Shown: positions 7,606-13,580 of the stretch, piece after piece
Layout of the letters: every line of letters starts with the position of its first letter
How positions within the stretch are numbered: the first letter of the stretch is position 1
Source: JAHCIE01 sp034431435
GTDB taxonomy: Bacteria; Chloroflexota; Anaerolineae; Epilineales; JAHCIE01
Reading direction: 5' to 3'
Length of the DNA: 13,580 nt
Assembly: GCA_034431435.1 (NCBI GenBank)
Contig: DAOUDG010000025.1
Span: 1 to 13,580 of the forward strand
Notes under the pieces: model-generated
Databases searched by the model: none
Seen by the model: only the letters and a program-made list of their open reading frames with translations
What the model was told of the DNA's origin: nothing
Translations under genes and position numbers: made by a program

Positions 7606-8595
7606 CTAGGCGCTCGCGCGCGCCTGGCGCAATGCTTCAAACAACTCGCGCTCGCGCTCGCTCAGGTCGCGCGGCAGACTGAGCTTGATGCGGGCCAGCA
7701 TGTCGCCGCGCTGGTCGGGCTGTCGCAGTTGGGGCATGCCCAGCCCCCGCAGGCGAATCATCTGGTCGGGCTGCGTGCCCGCCGGCACCTTCATGGTCAC
7801 CGTCGTGCCCCTAATGGTTGGCACGCGCGCCTCGCCACCCAGGACGGCCGTGTACAGGTCCACCGGTACATCGACCTTCAAGTGGTCGCCATCGCGCTCG
7901 AAGGTGGCGTGGGGCAGCACATGGACGACGAGATATAGATCGCCGGCGGGGGCGCCGCCCATGCCAGGGCCGCCCTCGCCCGCCATGCGCACCTTGGAGC
8001 CACTACGCACCCCCGGCGGAATCTTCACCTCCAGGCGGCGGCCGTCCTTGTGCAGGACGCGCGTGGAGCCAGTGAAGGCCTCGTCCAGCGTCACATCGAC
8101 GGGCTGCTCGATATCCTCACCCTGGCGGGGGCGGGTAGCGCGTGTCGAGCGGCGGGGATCTGCGCTGCCGCCCATGCCGCCGAACAGCGACTCGAAAAAG
8201 CTGGAGTAGCCGCTGCTCCCCATGCCCCCTACGCCGCCCATGCCGCCGAACAGCTCTTCCATCTCTTCCGGCGTCATGTAGCGCACGCCCCCCTGGCCGG
8301 GCGCGCCGGGCGCGCCTTGCGCACCGTACTGGCGGTACAGGTCTTCGGGGTTGATGCCCGCCCGCTCATACTCTTTCCACTGCGCGCCAAACTGGTCGTA
8401 CTTCTTGCGCTTCTCCTTGTCGCTCAAGACCTCGTAGGCTTCATTGATTTCCTTGAAGCGCGCCTCGGCCGCCTTGTCTTCGGGATTCACGTCCGGGTGG
8501 TGCTTCCGCGCCAGTCGACGGTAGGCATGCTTGATGTCCTTGTCCGAGGCGGTACGGTCGACTTCGAGAATCTTGTAATAGTCCTTGTAGTCCAT
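7606..8595 (-). CDS. dnaJ: DnaJ-type co-chaperone without zinc finger
   Basis: This 329-residue Hsp40 stimulates DnaK's ATPase and delivers substrates. The J domain (about 4-70) carries HPD at 33-35 in KHHPDVNP. A Gly/Met/Ser-rich linker follows (about 90-150, GGMGGVGGMG and similar), then the two C-terminal beta-barrel substrate domains (about 160-320) with PPGVRSGSKVR and PAGTQPDQMIRLRGLG motifs. The four CxxCxGxG zinc repeats of classical DnaJ are missing, so it is a class B (CbpA-like) protein rather than class A. This is known for the DnaJ of some HspR-regulated operons. TAGAGGC precedes the ATG. It lies between grpE and hspR with short gaps and no overlap. Confidence 0.95.
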   Translation of the reverse strand: MDYKDYYKILEVDRTASDKDIKHAYRRLARKHHPDVNPEDKAAEARFKEINEAYEVLSDKEKRKKYDQFGAQWKEYERAGINPEDLYRQYGAQGAPGAPGQGGVRYMTPEEMEELFGGMGGVGGMGSSGYSSFFESLFGGMGGSADPRRSTRATRPRQGEDIEQPVDVTLDEAFTGSTRVLHKDGRRLEVKIPPGVRSGSKVRMAGEGGPGMGGAPAGDLYLVVHVLPHATFERDGDHLKVDVPVDLYTAVLGGEARVPTIRGTTVTMKVPAGTQPDQMIRLRGLGMPQLRQPDQRGDMLARIKLSLPRDLSERERELFEALRQARASA

Positions 8596-8621
8596 AAGCC
8601 TCTACCGTCGTCGCATTGTGT

Positions 8622-8644
8622 CGCCGCGCGGGGCTGTCGCGGCG
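8622..8644 (-). other. Hairpin in the grpE-dnaJ gap
   Basis: CGCCGCG (8622-8628) pairs with CGCGGCG (8638-8644), a 7 bp all-GC stem with a 9-base loop. It occupies the middle of a 60-base gap and is not followed by T residues on the minus strand. Confidence 0.45.
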
Positions 8645-8655
8645 CTCAGGGAGCG

Positions 8656-9270
8656 TTATCGCGCGACGCGCACCTGCGCCGGGCGCACGAGTTGATCGTT
8701 CAGAACATAGCCGGGCCGAACCACTTCGACGATCGTGCCCGAGGGTAGATCAGAGCGGGCCGCCTCGACCGCCTCGTGGTAGGCGGGGTCGAAGGTCTCG
8801 CCCGTTGGATTGAGCTGCCGCACCCCGTTGTCCTCGAGGGCGCGCAGGAACTGGCGCAGCGTCGCCGCCACGCCATCGCGAAGTTGCGAGCCTGCCTCGA
8901 TGTGCGCCAAAGCCAGCTCCAGGTTGTCCACCACGGGCAGCAGGCTTAGCAGCAGATCGCGGCGCTGGCTATCGAAGCGCATCTCGGCCTGGCGCTCGGC
9001 GCGCTTGCGGACATTGTCCATCTCGGCGCGGGCGCGCAGGTATTTGTCGTTGGCTTCGTCCACCTGGCGACGGGCGTCGATGAGTTCCTGCTCGAACTGG
9101 GCGACCACCTGATCCTCAACGCTGGGCCTGGCCCCCTCAGCCGCTTGCGTATCGGGGGTCTGGGCCTCGGCCGTCGGCTCAGGCTGCTCGTCGTTGGCGG
9201 GTTGTTGGGGATAGCCCGGCTGTCGCGGCGTCCGCCGATAGGGAGGTCGCGGGGGATAGTTACGATACAC
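8656..9270 (-). CDS. grpE: GrpE nucleotide exchange factor for DnaK
   Basis: This 204-residue GrpE releases ADP from DnaK. The long dimer-forming coiled coil covers about 50-105, with the family segment KYLRARAEMDNVRKRAERQ. The C-terminal wing domain (about 110-200) ends in VVRPGYVLNDQLVRPAQVRVA, matching the GrpE signature. The first 45 residues are unusual, a Pro/Tyr/Arg/Gln-rich basic tail (YPPRPPYRRTPRQPGYPQQP) before the usual acidic tail. The start is GTG at 9268-9270. Its nearest strong binding site, GGGAGGG, is about 14 bases upstream, rather far, with only a weak GAG closer. Translation may therefore be modest or the start may differ slightly. It lies 66 bases after dnaK. Confidence 0.95.
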   Translation of the reverse strand: MYRNYPPRPPYRRTPRQPGYPQQPANDEQPEPTAEAQTPDTQAAEGARPSVEDQVVAQFEQELIDARRQVDEANDKYLRARAEMDNVRKRAERQAEMRFDSQRRDLLLSLLPVVDNLELALAHIEAGSQLRDGVAATLRQFLRALEDNGVRQLNPTGETFDPAYHEAVEAARSDLPSGTIVEVVRPGYVLNDQLVRPAQVRVAR

Positions 9271-9292
9271 GCTCGTCTCGCTTTCCCTCCCA

Positions 9293-9320
9293 GGGAGGGG
9301 CGTGTCACTGCACCCCTCCC
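9293..9320 (-). other. Competing hairpins in the dnaK-grpE gap
   Basis: GGGAGGGG (9293-9300) can pair with CCCCTCCC (9313-9320), an 8 bp stem with a 12-base loop, or with CCCTCCC at 9285-9291. The second option would bury the purine-rich sequence nearest to the grpE start. It may set the dnaK to grpE protein ratio. Confidence 0.5.
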
Positions 9321-9336
9321 CGAGAGTCTAACTGGT

Positions 9337-11229
9337 TTACGCCTCGCGGAACTCGCCCTCGACCACGTCGTCGCCACCCTGGTGGGGCTGGCCTGTGCCC
9401 GGCGCGCTGCTGGGCGCGCCCTGGGGCGTGCTGGTGCTCATCGCTACGCTATTCGCGACCTGCTGCAGGCGGTCGATGGCGGCGCGCACCGGCCCGATCT
9501 CCGAGCCGTTCATCGCGTCGCGGCCGGCCTGGATGGCGCTCTCGGCGTCAGCGCGGACGTTGCCCGGCAGCTGGTCGCCGCCGTCCTTCACCAGCTTCTC
9601 GACCTGGTAGATGGCGTTGTCCAGCTGGTTGCGGGCCTCGACCAGTTCCTTCTGCTTCTCGTCGGCGCTGCGATGGCTCTCGGCCTCGCGCACCAGGCGC
9701 TCCACGTCGTTCTTCGACAGGTTCGTCGTCGCGGTGATGGTTACCTTCTGGCTGCGGCCCGTGGCGCGGTCCCTGGCGGACACGTTCAGGATGCCGTTAC
9801 TGTCGACGTCGAAGCTCACCTCGATCTGAGGCATACCGCGTGGAGCGGGCGGGATGCCGTCGAGGCGGAAGCGGCCCAGCGTCATGTTGTCGTGGGCCAG
9901 CGGGCGCTCACCCTGGAGCACGTGGATATCCACGGCGGTCTGGCTGTCCTCGGCCGTCGAGAAGACTTCGGTCTTCTGGGTCGGGATGGTGGTATTGCGC
10001 GGGATGAGAGCGGTCATCACGCCGCCCAGGGTTTCGACACCCAGGCTCAGCGGCGTCACGTCCAGCAGCAGCACGTCCTTGACCTCGCCGCCCAGGATGC
10101 CGCCTTGAATGGCCGCGCCCACCGCCACCACCTCGTCGGGGTTGACGCTCTTGTTCGGCTCCTTGCCGGTCAGCGTGCGGACCAGAGTCTGCACCATGGG
10201 CATACGGGTCGCCCCTCCGACCAGGATGATTTCATCCAGGTCTGTCGCCTTGAGGCTGGCGTCGCCCAAAGCCTGCTCGAAAGGCTTTACCACGCGCTGC
10301 AACAAGTCCTCGGTGAGCTGCTCGAACTTCGAGCGCGTCAGCTTCACCTGGAGATGCTTGGGGCCGTTGGCGTCGGCGGTGATGAAGGGCAGGTTGATCT
10401 CCGTCTCGCCGACCTGGCTCAACTCAATCTTGGCCTTCTCGGCCGCCTCGCGCAGGCGTTGCAGGGCCTGGCGATCCTGGCGCAGGTCGATACCGTAGTC
10501 CTTCTTGAACTCGTCGGCTACGTAGTCGACGACACGCTGGTCCCAGTCGTCGCCGCCCAGGTGCGTGTCACCGGCCGTCGAGCGGACTTCGATCACGCCG
10601 TCGCCCACCTCCAGCACCGACACGTCGAATGTGCCGCCACCCAGATCGAACACCAGGATGGTCTCGTTCTTCTTCTTGTCGAGGCCGTAGGCCAGGGCGG
10701 CCGCTGTCGGCTCGTTGATGATGCGCAGCACTTCCAGGCCCGCGATCTGGCCGGCGTCCTTCGTCGCCTGCCGCTGCGAGTCGTTGAAGTAGGCGGGGAC
10801 GGTGATGACGGCCTGCGCGACCGGCTCGCCCAGGTACGCCTCGGCGTCGGTCTTCAACTTCGACAGGACCATCGCCGACAGCTCCTGAGGCGTGTAGGTC
10901 TTGCCCGTGGCGGGCAGCTTGACGCGCGCGTCGCCATTAGGCCCCGCCATGACCTGGTAGGAGACAAGCTTGCGCTCGGCCTCGGTCTGGTCGAAGGAGC
11001 GGCCCATGAAGCGCTTGATGGAGTAGACCGTATTCTCGGGGTTCATCACAGCCTGGCGCTTCGCCTGCGCGCCTACCAGCCGCTCCCCGCTCTTGGTGAA
11101 AGCCTCGACGGAGGGCGTCGTGCGGCTGCCTTCCGCGTTGGGGATGACGACGGGGTCGCCGCCTTCCATAACCGCGACGACGGAGTTCGTCGTGCCCAGA
11201 TCAATCCCGAGCACCTTACCCTTAGCCAT
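9337..11229 (-). CDS. dnaK: DnaK chaperone (Hsp70)
   Basis: This 630-residue DnaK is full length. The ATPase domain begins with the Hsp70 signature GIDLGTTNS (8-16) and includes VFDLGGGTFDVS (193-204) and ILVGGATRMPMV (335-346). The linker VLLLDVTPLSLG (386-397) leads to the substrate-binding beta domain, and the alpha lid ends in a disordered tail closing with DDVVEGEFREA. The roughly 24-residue insertion near residue 80 that marks Gram-negative DnaKs is absent (RFMGRSFDQTEAERK). AGGAGGAACAA stands directly before the ATG. It is the first gene of the operon dnaK-grpE-dnaJ-hspR-BON-clpB and probably doubles as HspR's co-repressor. It faces the primary sigma gene across a 455-base shared control region. 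Confidence 0.98.
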   Translation of the reverse strand: MAKGKVLGIDLGTTNSVVAVMEGGDPVVIPNAEGSRTTPSVEAFTKSGERLVGAQAKRQAVMNPENTVYSIKRFMGRSFDQTEAERKLVSYQVMAGPNGDARVKLPATGKTYTPQELSAMVLSKLKTDAEAYLGEPVAQAVITVPAYFNDSQRQATKDAGQIAGLEVLRIINEPTAAALAYGLDKKKNETILVFDLGGGTFDVSVLEVGDGVIEVRSTAGDTHLGGDDWDQRVVDYVADEFKKDYGIDLRQDRQALQRLREAAEKAKIELSQVGETEINLPFITADANGPKHLQVKLTRSKFEQLTEDLLQRVVKPFEQALGDASLKATDLDEIILVGGATRMPMVQTLVRTLTGKEPNKSVNPDEVVAVGAAIQGGILGGEVKDVLLLDVTPLSLGVETLGGVMTALIPRNTTIPTQKTEVFSTAEDSQTAVDIHVLQGERPLAHDNMTLGRFRLDGIPPAPRGMPQIEVSFDVDSNGILNVSARDRATGRSQKVTITATTNLSKNDVERLVREAESHRSADEKQKELVEARNQLDNAIYQVEKLVKDGGDQLPGNVRADAESAIQAGRDAMNGSEIGPVRAAIDRLQQVANSVAMSTSTPQGAPSSAPGTGQPHQGGDDVVEGEFREA

Positions 11230-11262
11230 TTGTTCCTCCTGGAGAGAGTTACACTAGGAAAT

Positions 11263-11283
11263 CTTGAGTCAGATGATACCAAC
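11263..11283 (-). promoter_or_regulatory. HAIR-like half-palindrome upstream of dnaK (site 2)
   Basis: The plus strand has a perfect HAIR half, CTTGAGT (11263-11269), then 7 bases, then TACCAAC, which matches ACTCAAG at only 3 of 7. Total 10 of 14. It lies 34 bases upstream of the dnaK ATG, in its leader, and is a candidate HspR operator. Confidence 0.35.
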
Positions 11284-11342
11284 CCTTTGGATGAGGGCTG
11301 CCCCCCTTCCCTTACCTCCTTTCAAGGCAAATTCGCAACAAA

Positions 11343-11363
11343 GTTGAGTAGCGCACTATAAAG
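11343..11363 (-). promoter_or_regulatory. HAIR-like site overlapping a dnaK -10 box (site 1)
   Basis: GTTGAGT (6 of 7), a 7-base spacer, TATAAAG (4 of 7) compared with CTTGAGT-N7-ACTCAAG, total 10 of 14. The minus strand reads TATAGT at 11355-11360, a good -10 box, inside the site. Bound HspR would then block the promoter directly. No convincing -35 was found. Confidence 0.4.
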
Positions 11364-11453
11364 GTTGCGCGCCTGTGCGAGCCGCTGCTGAGTCGCCCCA
11401 GTGGGCGCGGGGGTGCGTGGACCGCTCCGCCGCTCCTAACCTTGTTCGCTCCA

Positions 11454-11482
11454 TTGACAAACAGCGTGAATTGTGATATAAA
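11454..11482 (+). promoter_or_regulatory. Extended -10 promoter of the primary sigma gene
   Basis: TTGACA (11454-11459), a 17-base spacer ending in TGA, TATAAA (11477-11482), including the TG of an extended -10. The start point is near 11489, giving a leader of about 195 bases. This is the best promoter in the window and is of the type read by the primary sigma itself. Confidence 0.85.
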
Positions 11483-11576
11483 GTTAATGTCTATCGGAGC
11501 CATTGCACCTAGAAGGGTAACTCTATTACCGCCGATGTCTACCAAGCATGGCTCTGGCTCCGAACGGCCTAGCGAG

Positions 11577-11607
11577 CGCCGATACCTTGTGTCGGCGTTT
11601 TGTTGTT
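11577..11607 (+). terminator. Intrinsic terminator inside the rpoD leader (attenuator candidate)
   Basis: CGCCGATAC (11577-11585) pairs with GTGTCGGCG (11589-11597), nine pairs with one G-U and a CTT loop, followed at once by TTTTGTTGTT. It lies about 90 bases after the transcription start and 78 before the coding start. CGCCGAT also occurs at 11530-11536 and could pair with the right arm instead, which would be an antiterminator. Confidence 0.7.
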
Positions 11608-11633
11608 GCCTGGCCCCGGACGCTCCTCCGTTT

Positions 11634-11670
11634 CCCCCTAGCTGTCCCGCGACCGATCTCATCTAGGTGG
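11634..11670 (+). promoter_or_regulatory. Possible hairpin masking the rpoD ribosome binding site
   Basis: CCCCCTAG (11634-11641) can pair with CTAGGTGG (11663-11670) except for one C-U, and the preceding TTT can extend the stem over AGG. This buries the GGTGGAGG binding site at 11666-11673. CTCCTCC at 11623-11629 offers another way to mask it. Confidence 0.35.
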
Positions 11671-11684
11671 AGGCACCGGCTACG

Positions 11685-12881
<1,197 letters not shown>

Positions 12882-12937
12882 GCGTGGTCGGTGGTCGGCC
12901 GTGGGTGGTTCGCGACAGCATCATAGTCAGGACTCAT

Positions 12938-12967
12938 GGCGGCGGGAGCGATTATTCTCCCGCCGCC
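12938..12967 (+). terminator. Terminator hairpin of rpoD
   Basis: GGCGGCGGGAG (12938-12948) pairs perfectly with CTCCCGCCGCC (12957-12967) around an 8-base AT-rich loop, 57 bases after the stop codon. The tail GCGCTGTTTG is poor in T, so termination may rely on hairpin strength. Confidence 0.75.
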
Positions 12968-12986
12968 GCGCTGTTTGTAGCGACGC

Positions 12987-13002
12987 TGTGACATTTTTCA
13001 CA
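12987..13002. promoter_or_regulatory. CRP/FNR-type palindrome
   Basis: TGTGA, six bases, TCACA: a perfect CRP-family consensus, AT-rich in the centre (CATTTT). Beside it TCACACT and AGTGTGA (12998-13014) form a second overlapping dyad. No start codon or promoter lies at a normal distance, so its target is unknown. Confidence 0.4.
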
Positions 13003-13009
13003 CTCGAAG

Positions 13010-13071
13010 TGTGACCCACCTCATACCCTGGCTATCAAGTATGTCATAGGCAGGGTGTGGCGTGGGTCACA
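13010..13071 (+). other. 62-base near-perfect hairpin, unassigned
   Basis: TGTGACCCAC (13010-13019) pairs with GTGGGTCACA (13062-13071). CATACCCTG (13022-13030) pairs with CAGGGTGTG (13051-13059), and CTAT with ATAG closes the top. Two imperfect pairs (13021/13060, 13024/13057) are U-G on the plus strand but A-C on the minus strand, so an RNA read rightward folds better. Its 5' arm also belongs to the shorter dyad at 12998-13014, so two folds compete. It may be a structured RNA element or a small mobile repeat. Confidence 0.5.
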
Positions 13072-13222
13072 GACAACGTTGCCTGGCCGTGATAGACTCG
13101 CCCTACGTCAATTGTGACCGCGCTCTCAAGAAAGTAGCTGTGGGTGCGCCACGACGCCGGCGCGTGACCGCTACTGACTACCCTCAACCCGTTGACACGA
13201 CGAACACCTAGTGGGGGACGAT
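13072..13222. other. Intergenic stretch with no recognised content
   Basis: Together with its neighbours this belongs to a 394-base gap between the convergent genes rpoD and the M81 peptidase. I see no gene, tRNA or convincing promoter. TTGACA at 13193-13198 has no matching -10 box. Confidence 0.6.
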
Positions 13223-13255
13223 GATCGGGGCGGGCGTTTATAGCCCGCCCCGATC
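13223..13255 (-). terminator. Terminator hairpin of the M81 peptidase gene
   Basis: GATCGGGGCGGGC and GCCCGCCCCGATC form a perfect 13 bp stem with a 7-base loop (GTTTATA), 20 bases past the peptidase stop codon. No T-run follows on either strand. It can stop transcripts arriving from both sides. Confidence 0.7.
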
Positions 13256-13275
13256 GCATTTCGTGGTCTACTGTG

Positions 13276-13580
13276 CTAGCCGCCGAATACCTCTGCCTTC
13301 GGCTCCCACACCATGTCAGGGTCCAGCGGGAAGATGGGGCGGTGGATGCGCTTGTAGGGCAGGCGTACCAGGTCCTGATCTACCGCGCCGGGGCTGAGGG
13401 CGAGGAAGTTGAGGGGCGCGTTGCGCTTGAGGTCCGGCTCCAGGTAGCCGATCTTGACCACGACAATCTTGTGGTCCAGCGGCTCGACGCCCAGCCGCTG
13501 CATATCGCGCACGAAGTGGTAGGGACGGCGGTGGTGCGACAGGATGACCGTCACGCCCTCGACCTGAATCACGACCTCCG
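13276..13580 (-). CDS. M81 family (MlrC-like) metallopeptidase, C-terminal part
   Basis: About 100 C-terminal residues are present; the gene continues off the right edge. The segment IVVVKIGYLEPDLKRNAPLNFLALSPGAVDQDLVRLPYKRIHRPIFPLD follows the pattern of the MlrC C-terminal domain, in which VVK is followed about 30 residues later by a Pro-Gly-Ala and LPY(R/K)R, then RP and PLD. Family members are zinc-dependent enzymes related to microcystinase C, which cleaves linearised microcystin, but most act on unknown substrates. The catalytic N-terminal domain and its metal ligands lie outside the window, so activity cannot be judged. The stop is TAG at 13276-13278, followed by a strong hairpin. No link to the neighbouring sigma gene is apparent. 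Confidence 0.85.
   Translation of the reverse strand, partial: EVVIQVEGVTVILSHHRRPYHFVRDMQRLGVEPLDHKIVVVKIGYLEPDLKRNAPLNFLALSPGAVDQDLVRLPYKRIHRPIFPLDPDMVWEPKAEVFGG

Noticed and set aside
9145..11361. A 738-codon open frame on the plus strand, opposite dnaK and grpE
   Set aside because: It is the mirror of strongly biased GC-rich codons in dnaK, which leave the opposite strand open. The protein is repetitive in Leu, Arg, His and Gly, and has no family motif or binding site.
13193..13198. TTGACA before the right-hand hairpin
   Set aside because: No -10-like hexamer occurs 16-18 bases downstream.
13044..13259. A 71-codon minus-strand frame in the gap before the M81 gene
   Set aside because: It crosses the terminator stem and the large hairpin, lacks a binding site, and its composition is that of random GC-rich frame.

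Overview
The window is GC-rich bacterial DNA with dense coding, probably from a member of the Chloroflexota. Four things point there: an HspR-type (MerR-family) heat-shock repressor instead of HrcA, a zinc-finger-less DnaJ in the dnaK operon, a DnaK that lacks the roughly 24-residue insertion of Gram-negative DnaKs, and a primary sigma factor with a short acidic N-terminus. The phylum is an inference from gene style and has not been tested by a search.

Region 1 (1-3560) is an accessory regulatory block on the minus strand. Four genes follow each other with 1-4 base overlaps or near-contact: an ECF-like sigma factor, an unrecognised soluble protein, a PocR-domain histidine kinase and a stand-alone receiver. 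The block ends in a textbook intrinsic terminator (560-590). Beyond it lies a small two-helix membrane protein (57-260). A 44-45 base element (508-552 and 3512-3555; GGCGACGGATTCAG on the minus strand followed by a conserved CGTAyTrAGAG) sits upstream of both the sigma gene and the membrane-protein gene. It may be a promoter of the block's own sigma factor. A near-consensus plus-strand promoter (387-415) and a hairpin (455-502) suggest an antisense small RNA over the leader of the membrane-protein gene.

Region 2 (3461-3990) has no convincing gene. It holds a plus-strand promoter-like sequence, imperfect 30-base repeats and a strong hairpin where the clpB transcript should end.

Region 3 (3991-11229) is one minus-strand heat-shock operon: dnaK, grpE, dnaJ, hspR, a double-BON protein and clpB. 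DnaK, DnaJ and GrpE form the Hsp70 folding machine, ClpB extracts aggregated protein and hands it to DnaK, and HspR should repress the set, usually with DnaK as co-repressor. Two degenerate HAIR-like sites lie upstream of dnaK. Every intergenic gap in the operon contains an inverted repeat.

Region 4 (11230-13275) starts with a divergent 455-base control region that serves dnaK and the primary sigma factor gene. The sigma gene has a strong extended -10 promoter, followed by a leader of about 195 bases that contains a canonical intrinsic terminator (an attenuator candidate). After the sigma gene come its terminator, a perfect TGTGA-N6-TCACA palindrome and a 62-base near-perfect hairpin, in a gap with no gene. 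The last 305 bases encode the C-terminus of an M81 (MlrC-like) metallopeptidase on the minus strand.

No tRNA, rRNA, CRISPR array or transposase was seen.
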